Positions 1-7,463 of a stretch of DNA of 12,345 bases are shown piece after piece (position 1 is the first letter of the stretch; each line of letters starts with the position of its first letter). Position numbers and translations under genes: made by a program. Source of the DNA: DATCVA01 sp036567205. GTDB lineage: Bacteria > Pseudomonadota > Gammaproteobacteria > Burkholderiales > Burkholderiaceae_B. The notes below the pieces were generated by a model, which saw only the letters and a program-made list of their open reading frames with translations, was not told the origin of the DNA and ran no database searches. Location of the stretch: positions 1 to 12,345 of the forward strand of contig DATCVA010000122.1 of the NCBI GenBank assembly GCA_036567205.1, read 5' to 3'.

Positions 1-1103
1 CGGCGCAGTTCGTCGATTACTGCGTAGTGCCATAAGCCAAGCCCCAGAAGACCTGAAACACAAATCAGCAACAGGCTCCAGCGCAGTGCCAGAGCCTGTC
101 TGGCCACGGTTTTAAGTATGCGGTCCTTCAGCCGCTGGCGAGTCAGGACTAATCCGGGAACAAGCCCACGCGCCATAGCCATATCGCTGAAAAACCAAAA
201 CAGGTCCCGATCGAGCAAGCCCGTATCGAAGGTGTCCGCGCCAACCAGGCCAACATTGATACGCCCCAACATGGCGTCGATATGCCAACTCTGCCATCGG
301 CTGGCGCCTGGCCGCTGCATCGATAATGCCGCTCGAAGTTGCGTGGACGTCGAACCCTGGCGCGTCAGCACAATAGTCAGCACTGCCAGAAAACGCATTG
401 CGTTAACGCAACGGTATATTCGCCAAACCGCATATCGCTCCAGATACTGGCGCGTCCGACCGGTAAGATTGGGCAAGGACCATAAAAAAAGCATGCCCCC
501 ACCGGCCAGCGCCACTATCGCGACAATCCAGTGCGTTCGTACAAAAATGGAAAACTCGACCAACGAACGCGTAAGGCCACCATAATATTCGTGCGGCACA
601 GCGCTGAATGCCTCTTGCAGACGCGGCACAGTAAACAACGGAATGGCAAGTGACATTGTCAAGAGCAGCGTCAGGGCCAGCGCGGCAGACCATAAGGTCG
701 AGATCAAAATATCCTTGGCCTGCTGCTGCAAATGCAAGGCATCGGCCAAATCACGCAAGGTGCTGATCAAAGGAGCGTTGCCAAACGATTGAGCCACCCG
801 GATCAACCCAAGCTCGATCAAAGGAAAACAACCGAGCCACGTTGCATACAGTTCCCCGCCAGTTGCCTGGTAATCTTGCGCCCAACGCATTGAAAGACGG
901 CCACGTACGGTGGATACCCCATAGCGCCGTCCATCCTGCTCGAAAATTTCCTTTAAGGTGCGCCGTCCCTGTATGCCGTCCATTAAAGCCGAAAGATACT
1001 CAAGGTAATCGGCACGCTGCCGGCGAAACTGATACCTATCCAGTATGTACCGAAGCAGATTAATACCCCGCCCTGGCCTTGCGGTAAATACAAGCCGGCT
1101 CAT
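1..1103 (-). CDS. pilR: PilR-type inner-membrane pilus assembly platform protein (GspF family), 3' end outside window
   Basis: Partial gene, open at the left edge; 367 codons are visible without a stop. The ATG at 1103 overlaps the stop of the upstream ATPase gene as ATGA, which suggests translational coupling. The product reads as a GspF/PilC-type polytopic protein, the inner-membrane platform on which pilins are assembled and which contacts the ATPase. Three hydrophobic segments are visible at about residues 130-157, 191-211 and 340-358, separated by two cytoplasmic domains. The second domain contains a stretch ADTFDTGLLD that resembles the conserved GspF signature. The first has a GspF-like segment around VAQSFGNAPLISTLRDLADAL. 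R64-type PilR proteins are around 360-400 residues, so the stop is probably just beyond the window. Family assignment is firm; the symbol rests on the R64-like gene order. Confidence 0.85.
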   Translation of the reverse strand, partial: MSRLVFTARPGRGINLLRYILDRYQFRRQRADYLEYLSALMDGIQGRRTLKEIFEQDGRRYGVSTVRGRLSMRWAQDYQATGGELYATWLGCFPLIELGLIRVAQSFGNAPLISTLRDLADALHLQQQAKDILISTLWSAALALTLLLTMSLAIPLFTVPRLQEAFSAVPHEYYGGLTRSLVEFSIFVRTHWIVAIVALAGGGMLFLWSLPNLTGRTRQYLERYAVWRIYRCVNAMRFLAVLTIVLTRQGSTSTQLRAALSMQRPGASRWQSWHIDAMLGRINVGLVGADTFDTGLLDRDLFWFFSDMAMARGLVPGLVLTRQRLKDRILKTVARQALALRWSLLLICVSGLLGLGLWHYAVIDELR

Positions 1104-2884
1104 GCGGGCACCCGCAAGCGCTGATCGCGACGCGCACGAAGCAAACGCTCCAAAGTATCAAATGACTGGAAACGCGGTTCGATTTCGCGGGGGTCGATTT
1201 CTCCGCGCATGGCTTTGTATATTGCGCACTGCATGGCCGTTTGAGGCGCCCCGCTATCGTTTGCGGCCACCATTAAGCCTGCACTAGAGCCGGCGTGCCA
1301 ATGCTCCAGGCTCGTGCGGTTTTGAATACTCTCCAGGAATCCCGCGCTCAAGGCCGGTTCGATATACTCGGCCGCGACAGTGCGTCCGGCATAGCCGTTA
1401 AGCCGTGGAATTTGTTTGTTTTGACACTCTGGACAACCCGCAGGATTGCGAATTCTAAAGGACTTGCCGTCACAGGCAAATAAACGCTGCAGGCGTTCAA
1501 ACCATGCCCGCCACTGCAAAGTTGTTCGTCCGTGCCCATCAAACGTTTTAGCGCCCCTTAACAGCTCGGATGCCGGCAAAGCACAATGGACACACAGCTT
1601 CGAAAGCAGGACTTGATAAACCAGCAGTTTAAGCACACCCGGGGTAGCCAGAAAATCACGCGATATGCCTATGAAGTCGGAAGCCAGACGCTCTCCTATC
1701 TGGGCCGCCGAGGGCGCATGCGTAGTGGTGTAAACATTAACCCCCGAACCGGCCAGATCCATAAACGCCCTTCCTGTTTCCTGGTCGCGGATTTCCCCCA
1801 GTAAAACATCGCTCATGGCAGAACGTTTAAGCGTTCGAAGCTTTGCCGCATAACCATCGTGGGCCGTTGCGCCAAGATCGCGCGTTACCGTATTTTGTAT
1901 CGCTCGCGGAATAAGGTATTCAACAGGGTCTTCAATAGTGATGACCTTCCTGTCCTCGGGAATTCCGGAGATCAATGACGCCAGAGTCGTCGATTTCCCC
2001 GACCCGACAGTTCCCGCGAACACAATAGCACCGCCCTCTGACAACATGGCCCGCTCTATAACCTCTATTTGATGCGGCAAGTAGCCCAATTGAGCCAGGC
2101 TTGAACATGCCGCGGCTGCGTCGCGCCCGAGCAACCGCAGACACACGCTTGGCCCCTGATCAGCCGCCAGGGAAGCCCAGCGCAGCATAACGGCCCGTCC
2201 GTCGACCTGCCTGATCATTTGGCCCTGCTGCTCAATAAGGGGATCGAACACAGCGCCATTGCCTCCGCCAATGTCCATCCAGGCGACCGAAAGCATATCC
2301 ATTAACGTGGTAGTGGGTATTCGACGGAATCGCTCCGGCGCAACATAGCACCCTGCAAGGGTGTACTTCACTTCCGACTCGGCCTCGTGCAATCTGACAT
2401 TTAAATGCAAGTCACTCGCGCCGTGGCGCACTCCCCACTCAACCATGTCCTGAAATGCATCGGCCAACGCCGTTTTGGACTGTTCGCGCAATACCCCCCC
2501 TTGCGCAACCAGTGTTTGTGCTGTCACCTGCTTGCGGGCGATTGCCAATAACAAGGGAGCCGCCAGCACATAACGTTGCGGAGTCGCCAGCACGTACCCG
2601 CGCTGCAGCACACGACGCATGAGTTCATCGGCCTGATCACTTCCAACATGTTCGGCCAGGGCCAAAATCGCCACCGAATGGTCGCCGAGCAATACCGGGC
2701 ATAAACGGCCGGCCAGGCCATCAACATCCAGCTCCGCACTAAGGCCCTTCAGAAAAGGCGGATTCAGCGACAGGAGTTCATCGGAGCTTGATATCACAAC
2801 AGCCTGCGTTGTATCGAACGGAATCTGCAGCGGATTTGTTTCGGCGACCCGCAATCCGCTGATCCGCCCCCAGGAAGTGCGCAT
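1100..2884 (-). CDS. pilQ: PilQ-type type IVb pilus assembly ATPase (GspE/PulE family)
   Basis: Cytoplasmic secretion ATPase of 594 residues that would drive pilin polymerisation through PilR. The C-terminal ATPase core is complete: Walker A GTVGSGKST at 291-299, Asp box ITIEDPVEY at 315-323, Walker B region DVLLGEIRD at 359-367 and a His-box-like TTTHAPSA at 386-393. Two CxxC pairs, CVHC at 431-434 and CPEC at 484-487, form the tetracysteine zinc site typical of assembly (not retraction) ATPases. ASDLH at 156-160 marks the start of the N2/PAS-like domain. The ATG at 2884 is preferred over an in-frame GTG at 2923 because AGGAGG lies 9 nt upstream. The pilP stop lies 5 nt before this start. 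No second PilT-like retraction ATPase is seen in the window, as is usual for R64-like systems. Confidence 0.93.
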   Translation of the reverse strand: MRTSWGRISGLRVAETNPLQIPFDTTQAVVISSSDELLSLNPPFLKGLSAELDVDGLAGRLCPVLLGDHSVAILALAEHVGSDQADELMRRVLQRGYVLATPQRYVLAAPLLLAIARKQVTAQTLVAQGGVLREQSKTALADAFQDMVEWGVRHGASDLHLNVRLHEAESEVKYTLAGCYVAPERFRRIPTTTLMDMLSVAWMDIGGGNGAVFDPLIEQQGQMIRQVDGRAVMLRWASLAADQGPSVCLRLLGRDAAAACSSLAQLGYLPHQIEVIERAMLSEGGAIVFAGTVGSGKSTTLASLISGIPEDRKVITIEDPVEYLIPRAIQNTVTRDLGATAHDGYAAKLRTLKRSAMSDVLLGEIRDQETGRAFMDLAGSGVNVYTTTHAPSAAQIGERLASDFIGISRDFLATPGVLKLLVYQVLLSKLCVHCALPASELLRGAKTFDGHGRTTLQWRAWFERLQRLFACDGKSFRIRNPAGCPECQNKQIPRLNGYAGRTVAAEYIEPALSAGFLESIQNRTSLEHWHAGSSAGLMVAANDSGAPQTAMQCAIYKAMRGEIDPREIEPRFQSFDTLERLLRARRDQRLRVPA

Positions 2885-2889
2885 AATAT

Positions 2890-3447
2890 CTAGCCTCCTG
2901 CCGATAACGAAGGGTTCAGGCACAGCGTATGCGACTCATCGTTACGCTCAAGGTGGACGCAAGACCCGGTAATTGAGCGCAATCGATAAGCTGTCGCACT
3001 GGTTTTCACGCCCACAGGCAAGGCACGTCCATTCATATAGACATACGGATGCGGGCCGACGGCTACCTCGGCCAGGAGTTTTTTCCCGACGCCATAAACG
3101 GCGACCAGCTTGAGTCCGCCCTTGGCCGCCAGGGAGCTATGCCTGTCTTGCGCCGAGGGTTTGCCGAGACCTTGCAACTTACTTTTCGATTGGCTCAAAG
3201 CCAGAGCAGTATCAAGCCGCATCAGCTCACGTACCGACATCTGGTCAAGCACCAAGTCGTCGCCAGGGGCCGTCTGTCCTGACGCGCTCCCGGCAAAACC
3301 AACGAGCAGGCAGGACGCGAACAAGCTTTCAAGACGCAGCCTGCGCTTCTGGCCGCACCGGATCGTCCGTGGTGGAAAGGATAACTGTGGGCGTGATTCC
3401 AGCGCGATCAAGTTTGCCTTGATTATTTCCGGTCTGCTCCAGTTCAT
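2890..3447 (-). CDS. pilP: PilP-type type IV pilus biogenesis protein
   Basis: Small secreted protein of the PilP family, expected in the periplasm to link the inner-membrane PilO to the outer-membrane secretin. A hydrophobic stretch LFASCLLVGFAG followed by SASGQ looks like a signal peptide h-region and cleavage site. The remainder ends in a compact beta-rich domain (KLVAVYGVGKKLLAEVAVG...YRLRSI) typical of the family, with a possible disulfide pair near the C-terminus (GSCVHLE, HTLCLN). Start choice is uncertain. The ATG at 3447 has AAGGAG 6 nt upstream and gives 185 residues, but it overlaps pilO by 119 nt and places about 40 residues before the h-region. A CTG at 3339 would give 149 residues, a normal short signal peptide and only an 11-nt overlap. 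Assignment rests on weak family similarity plus position between pilO and pilQ. Confidence 0.75.
   Translation of the reverse strand: MNWSRPEIIKANLIALESRPQLSFPPRTIRCGQKRRLRLESLFASCLLVGFAGSASGQTAPGDDLVLDQMSVRELMRLDTALALSQSKSKLQGLGKPSAQDRHSSLAAKGGLKLVAVYGVGKKLLAEVAVGPHPYVYMNGRALPVGVKTSATAYRLRSITGSCVHLERNDESHTLCLNPSLSAGG
2894..2899 (-). promoter_or_regulatory. Ribosome binding site of pilQ
   Basis: A full AGGAGG lies 9 nt before the ATG at 2884 and just upstream of the pilP stop codon TAG (2890-2892). It decides the pilQ start against the GTG at 2923 and suggests that ribosomes finishing pilP could reload onto pilQ. Confidence 0.75.
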
Positions 3448-4729
3448 ATAATTCTCCTTGAAAAGACACACTCAGACGGCTGCTTTTAATACCTGGCTGC
3501 GTTAATTGGCGCACAGTGACATGCACCTTCCGCCAACGGATGGATTCGGTATATGGCAGCAACAAACTGGCCGAACGCAATGGCCCCTCGATCAGGATCG
3601 ACCTAGTGAGATAAGCGGGTATATGAGCAGGTTTGGGGATAAGCTGGTTCTGTCCATCGCGAGGCGGCTGCACTTTAATGGCTGCCGGCCGCGCCACTTG
3701 CATCTGGGTAAAGGCAGGCTTTATGGATTGCAACGCGCTGAATAAATAACGCTCGTTGTCGGCCGTATTTTTTAATTTATGCGACAGTACGGGCAGACTC
3801 GCCCCTTTAAAACCCCACTTGGCATTCGCCCGCTCGATCGATTCGAACTCGACTGTCCATGATGCGGGGACACCTGACAGTAAATACTCATTGCTGGCCT
3901 GCGGGTCACGACGATCGTAACGCGCCTGGCAATGCCATTCGAACTTTTCAGGCGTGCACAGCACATCCGCCAAATCCCATCCGGAGATACGTACAGGCAC
4001 CTGGTATATGCTGTTCAAAAGCAATTGAGTTCCCCCTACACCATGCACCGCCATGCTGCGCAAAACCTGAGAAATCGCATCTTGCCAGGCCAATACCGGA
4101 TCCACTGCATAGGCTGGCGGCACAACGGCGGTAGCGGGACGCAATACCGCCCACAGTCTGGGAGCCATAACCACCAGGAGCAGCGCAAGCAGAAAGCACT
4201 GTATAGGCAGCGGCAAAACCGAACGCCAGCGTCCCAGTGGCGCCAGCTGGGTCTGAACCTCGCTGGCGGCCGCTATCGTTTCCAAAGTCAACGACTCGGG
4301 CGCCTGCGATGAGTCCAGCACCACCAACTGCGGATATGCTTGCCGAAGTTCCTCAAGCACGGCCACAGCTTCCGCGCGTGACCGATACAGTTTGTCAGTG
4401 CGGGCCACTACGGCCCCTTCGTGTACGGCCACCAGCCAATAATTATGCGGCTCTAGTTCAAGCACCAAAGCCACCGTACCGGCCGCATGCAGGCGCGCCA
4501 CATTTTGCGCCGCCGAATTAAACGTGCTTTTACGCTCGCGCCGATCGGGCTTGAATGCAGCCAGCCCCACAGCCGCGGCGCTTTCCCCCGAAACAACCAG
4601 ATGCGTGGCCCGATGCTGCCTTGCGATCCGATAGGCGTCACGGCTGGCGCGGCCGCTGATCAGGGGCAACCAGTACAAACCAAACACAAGCGATACTGAC
4701 GACACAGGCAATATCAATAAATTGTTCAT
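3329..4729 (-). CDS. pilO: PilO-type pilin accessory / type IVb pilus biogenesis protein
   Basis: Bitopic or two-pass membrane protein of 466 residues. A hydrophobic segment lies at about residues 3-24 (LLILPVSSVSLVFGLYWLPLI) and a clear transmembrane helix at about 173-195 (LPIQCFLLALLLVVMAP). A roughly 270-residue domain follows, expected in the periplasm. The region before the second helix (about 40-165) has alternating beta/alpha character, with GTVALVLELEPHNYWLVAV and VLEELRQAYPQLVVLDSS. This fits R64-type PilO (pilin accessory protein family), an inner-membrane alignment component unrelated in sequence to the short type IVa PilO. The ATG at 4729 follows the pilN stop by 10 nt and has GAGG 5 nt upstream, so it is preferred over a TTG at 4756. 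The C-terminal coding region may be shared with the start of pilP. Named from architecture and position. Confidence 0.82.
   Translation of the reverse strand: MNNLLILPVSSVSLVFGLYWLPLISGRASRDAYRIARQHRATHLVVSGESAAAVGLAAFKPDRRERKSTFNSAAQNVARLHAAGTVALVLELEPHNYWLVAVHEGAVVARTDKLYRSRAEAVAVLEELRQAYPQLVVLDSSQAPESLTLETIAAASEVQTQLAPLGRWRSVLPLPIQCFLLALLLVVMAPRLWAVLRPATAVVPPAYAVDPVLAWQDAISQVLRSMAVHGVGGTQLLLNSIYQVPVRISGWDLADVLCTPEKFEWHCQARYDRRDPQASNEYLLSGVPASWTVEFESIERANAKWGFKGASLPVLSHKLKNTADNERYLFSALQSIKPAFTQMQVARPAAIKVQPPRDGQNQLIPKPAHIPAYLTRSILIEGPLRSASLLLPYTESIRWRKVHVTVRQLTQPGIKSSRLSVSFQGELYELEQTGNNQGKLDRAGITPTVILSTTDDPVRPEAQAAS
3454..3459 (-). promoter_or_regulatory. Ribosome binding site candidate for pilP inside pilO
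   Basis: AAGGAG with a 6-nt spacer before the ATG at 3447. It lies within the pilO coding sequence, where the same bases encode part of FQGELYEL, so the match could be chance. It is the main argument for the long pilP start. Confidence 0.45.
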
Positions 4730-4739
4730 GGCCGCCTCG

Positions 4740-6332
4740 TCAAAAGCCTTCTTCAACCTGGGCGGTCACGACAATAACAGTAGTCAAATGCTGGACGGCT
4801 GCACGATCACTGCCGCCCAATACGATGGGCATACCCGGATTCAAGCGCCTGCCTTCGGTTTCTTCTTGAGTCCGCTCAAAGCCTGAAATCACCATAGGCT
4901 GGCCTGGCCTCAATGCCACTTGCTGTACAGTTCCATTACCGTCGATCGTCACCTGCTGCAACTGCAACGGGTTGGTCTTGTCGCCAAACGTAATAGATTT
5001 GAGTGGCTGCGCAACGGTATTGTCGTAGGCCACAGAAAGCAGTATTTGGCCATCCTCTTGCGCGTCGGGAACCAATGTAATCAGCGACCCGACCGTTTCC
5101 TCTTTTTGACTCACCGACACCGATGGCAGGGCCAGGCCGGCGCCGGTGGCAAGAGCTGTGGTCTGCACCTGATCAATGTAGGAAAAAGTGGTTCGAACTG
5201 CATGAGTGATCGGGCGTCGATTAAGAGTTAGCACCGGCATACTGCTACGGCGCACAATCTGACCGACCTGCCCGAGGGCCCTGACGACGGCATCAGAACC
5301 ACCGAAGCCCCCTTCGTTCAGGCCAATACCCAAACTGGCTGCCTCGGCCAGGCTTGAACCGGGTATTGATGCGGTGGCGGCTATCTTGGCGCTGGAAAAA
5401 ACCAAATTCCAGTCCAGCCCCGCCTCGGCCTCTTCGCGCGTAAGCAAGGTGACTTCCTCAAACACCAGCCTGACCCGGCGAGTCAGTGCGCGATTTTCAT
5501 TATCCAGATATTGGCTAATACGCTGCAGCACATCGGGCGTGTCGGTAACAACGATAGAGGAGCTCCCTCCTGATTCGGCTACCAGCACGCCCGCCTGCGA
5601 CAGAAACGGTTCAATGCGCAGTCGAATGACTTCCAGCAAATCATACTTTCCGCTGGATAAGCTGGTTTTTGAGGTGCTTGTAAAACCCTCGTCCCTGCCA
5701 CTGTTGCCCAGCCCCAGGGAAGCATCAGCGCTGGCATTGAGTGTTAGCGCGCGAACGTTGAACACGCGGGTTTCCGTACGGTAGAACTCAATACGGCCAT
5801 TATCGTATCGCCACATGACGCCCAGCCGCGCGCCGATCCGATCCAGAATTCTCGCCAGCGGCTCAGGCCCGCCTGAAAGCCGAACCGTCGAAGGCGCGGC
5901 ACCGGCAACGCCAGCCTGCATTACGCTGGATAAACGCGGCAAAAAGCGCTCAAGAGGCAACTGCGCATCGGGCCGGACAAAAACTGGAATACTTGTGACT
6001 GCGGTAATGCGTTGAGCAACTCCCGACAAATCGAGCTCGGCGCCTGAAAAAATAAATGTAGTATTTACATTCGCGCGCAACGCAAGCGGCAACGTAACTT
6101 CCCGGGCCAGCGGCATCGAACTGCCCGCAAGCCAGGGGCGATTGACATCCTGCGCAACCCGGCGTGCCTCTTGGCTTGTTATAGCATTGGCGAAAGTCCG
6201 GTGACCGGCTTTTATCGTGTCTTCCGCTTTGATAGCCGACAATCCGATCTGACGGATTTTTTCACTTAATGCGCAAGATGAAAGCAAACAGCACAGGCTA
6301 ATTAATCCCAGGCATCGTACTGTCGGACTCAT
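4740..6332 (-). CDS. pilN: PilN-type type IVb pilus secretin, lipoprotein
   Basis: Outer-membrane secretin of 530 residues through which the pilus would exit. The N-terminus MSPTVRCLGLISLCCLLSSC is a lipoprotein signal with lipobox LSSC, lipidated at C20. Periplasmic N-domain-like segments follow at about 88-125 and 150-191 (STN-like, ending RIEFYRTETRVFNV). A ring-building segment lies at about 255-296 (SSIVVTDTPDVLQRISQYLD). The C-terminal secretin domain spans about 297-530, with the characteristic VSQKEETVGSLITLVPDAQEDGQILLSV and the terminal MPIVLGG...TTVIVVTAQVEE. The ATG at 6332 overlaps the previous stop (ATGA) and has GGAGG 4 nt upstream; it also begins exactly at the lipoprotein signal, which rules out an upstream in-frame start at 6413. 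R64 PilN and BfpB are lipoprotein secretins of similar size. Confidence 0.93.
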   Translation of the reverse strand: MSPTVRCLGLISLCCLLSSCALSEKIRQIGLSAIKAEDTIKAGHRTFANAITSQEARRVAQDVNRPWLAGSSMPLAREVTLPLALRANVNTTFIFSGAELDLSGVAQRITAVTSIPVFVRPDAQLPLERFLPRLSSVMQAGVAGAAPSTVRLSGGPEPLARILDRIGARLGVMWRYDNGRIEFYRTETRVFNVRALTLNASADASLGLGNSGRDEGFTSTSKTSLSSGKYDLLEVIRLRIEPFLSQAGVLVAESGGSSSIVVTDTPDVLQRISQYLDNENRALTRRVRLVFEEVTLLTREEAEAGLDWNLVFSSAKIAATASIPGSSLAEAASLGIGLNEGGFGGSDAVVRALGQVGQIVRRSSMPVLTLNRRPITHAVRTTFSYIDQVQTTALATGAGLALPSVSVSQKEETVGSLITLVPDAQEDGQILLSVAYDNTVAQPLKSITFGDKTNPLQLQQVTIDGNGTVQQVALRPGQPMVISGFERTQEETEGRRLNPGMPIVLGGSDRAAVQHLTTVIVVTAQVEEGF

Positions 6333-7216
6333 GACGCCTCCGCCAGGCTCGCGGTGCGATCGCACGATTGTGCGTACGGTACGACGCGCAGGACACGATT
6401 TGAATAAAAGCACGGTTGCAATGGCCGATCGGCCAGTTCGGTCGATGCCACGAGCTCTTGCACGGCGGTTTTGAACTGCGCCTGAAACGTAGCCGACCCG
6501 ACTATAGGTATATCGGCATCAACGGCCCAGTGCTCGGCCCCAAATGTCCAGCCCGCTGTCTGGGCCCAGCGCGATAAAGCGACGCGCAGATTCTGATCGT
6601 CCGGACCCACCGTATAGTGCCCCACTTCGCTCGGCGCGGCAGTGCCGGCTGGCGCCAAAGCAAAGCTTGAAGCAGTAAGCGCGGCGGCAAGATGCTCTAC
6701 GCCTGGCTCTGGCACTGCGATTGTCTGCGCGGAGAGCCGGACGGAGTCTGCCAAGTCTGGAGGTAGTCCATCCGTCTTGACGGCGACAGCTTCTTCAATG
6801 GGTAATTCAGATGCCTGCGTCGAGTCGGCGGGGATTGCTTGCCTGGACGGCTCTGTAATGCGATTGACATGACTGCTTAAATGACCGCCCCGCAGTACCA
6901 GGCTGGGCCACACGGAGCCCAGTACAACGTATGGCCCTTCCTGGCGATAACTTAATGGACGGTCTCCGTGCTTCGTGTGTGCAAAAATGGCCGGTATTGC
7001 CTGGCCCGGAGCAAACTGCAACCACATTTGATGGCCGTTATCGAATACTTGCAAAGGTGCAACGGCACGGTCCCCGGACAAACGCCACGCAAAGCTGTAC
7101 GCAGCGCTTTCAATGTACTTAGCAGCCGCCGGCTTTCCAAAGAGAGCCATGTCGGTCAAAGCCGTACAACCTGCCAGCAGTGGAATAAAACTTATCGTAA
7201 TTACGGTCTTGAGCAT
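6329..7216 (-). CDS. PilL/TcpQ-type pilus lipoprotein with VirB9-like middle region
   Basis: First gene of the pilus operon, 295 residues. The N-terminus MLKTVITISFIPLLAGC is a textbook lipoprotein signal (lipobox LAGC, C17), which selects the ATG at 7216 over ATG 7252 and TTG 7327. No good Shine-Dalgarno sequence is visible before it. Residues about 40-118 resemble the beta domain of VirB9/TrbG outer-membrane proteins: YSFAWRLSGDRAVAPLQVFDNG, then WLQFAPGQAIPAIFA, LSYRQEGPYVVL and LVLRGG. Residues 119-198 form a proline/alanine-rich linker. Residues about 199-281 look like the TcpQ/PilL C-terminal domain (HYTVGPDDQNLRVALSRWAQTAGW...VQELVAST...RVLRVVPY), which in related systems assists the secretin. 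Direct overlap with the secretin gene supports a role as its partner or pilotin. I leave the symbol empty because R64 PilL is larger; pilL is the positional equivalent. Confidence 0.8.
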   Translation of the reverse strand: MLKTVITISFIPLLAGCTALTDMALFGKPAAAKYIESAAYSFAWRLSGDRAVAPLQVFDNGHQMWLQFAPGQAIPAIFAHTKHGDRPLSYRQEGPYVVLGSVWPSLVLRGGHLSSHVNRITEPSRQAIPADSTQASELPIEEAVAVKTDGLPPDLADSVRLSAQTIAVPEPGVEHLAAALTASSFALAPAGTAAPSEVGHYTVGPDDQNLRVALSRWAQTAGWTFGAEHWAVDADIPIVGSATFQAQFKTAVQELVASTELADRPLQPCFYSNRVLRVVPYAQSCDRTASLAEAS

Positions 7217-7394
7217 AATTGGCACCAAAGAGGGACACGCCCGTTCTGTCATGGGTGTCCATCTTGGGGGGCCCGTTACGCCAGGGCTAGACCGGCTTGT
7301 ACGGATGGAATTTTTTATCTCCGTCAAAAATCCGAAAATTTATTTTTTTAATGTTTTAAATCAATATCTTACGTGACATATTTAATTTCCACAA
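7217..7394. other. Intergenic region upstream of the pilus operon
   Basis: No convincing gene on either strand; the short open frames here are not supported by a family or a ribosome site. The side near the terminator (7335-7394) is extremely AT-rich. The side near the start codon (7217-7320) returns to ordinary composition and includes a G/C run around 7265-7274. Together they form a leader and promoter zone. Confidence 0.6.
7337..7364 (-). promoter_or_regulatory. Candidate sigma70-type promoter for the pilus operon
   Basis: On the minus strand, TTGATT (7359-7364) is followed after 16 nt by TAAATT (7337-7342). It would start an mRNA with a leader of roughly 110 nt before the lipoprotein gene. 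The whole neighbourhood is AT-rich, so such matches arise easily by chance. It is the best-placed candidate I see between the terminator and the first pil gene. Confidence 0.3.
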
Positions 7395-7436
7395 AAAAAT
7401 GAACCCGTGGCTGAATTCAGCCACGGGTTCATTTTT
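7395..7436. terminator. Perfect 42-bp palindrome, bidirectional Rho-independent terminator
   Basis: The sequence is self-complementary across all 42 bases, centred on GAATTC at 7413-7418. The G/C-rich core (arms around GAACCCGTGGCTGA) is flanked by an A run on the left and a T run on the right, so either transcript ends in a stable hairpin followed by U residues. On the minus strand the hairpin is followed by seven T and lies 28 nt after the solute-binding-protein stop. It therefore ends the parC-to-ugpB-like unit and separates it from the pilus operon. Confidence 0.93.
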
Positions 7437-7463
7437 ACCGGGAAGCGGCCCAAAGGCCGGCCA

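Noticed and set aside
118..585. 155-codon plus-strand open frame
   Set aside because: Lies antisense to the well-supported pilR frame; the product is low-complexity R/S/T-rich and has no recognisable family.
3859..4312. Plus-strand open frames of 91 and 126 codons
   Set aside because: Antisense to pilO, H/R/P-rich shadow translations with no ribosome site or family resemblance.
5374..5784. 136-codon plus-strand open frame
   Set aside because: Antisense to the secretin domain of pilN; serine-rich composition is the usual mirror of the coding strand.
7217..7327. Upstream in-frame starts (TTG 7327, ATG 7252) for the pilus lipoprotein
   Set aside because: They would add up to 37 residues before a complete lipoprotein signal; neither has a better ribosome site.
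6968..7376. Plus-strand open frames reaching into the pil leader region
   Set aside because: Mostly antisense to the PilL-like lipoprotein gene; no family match and no start-site support, so I do not call a divergent gene.
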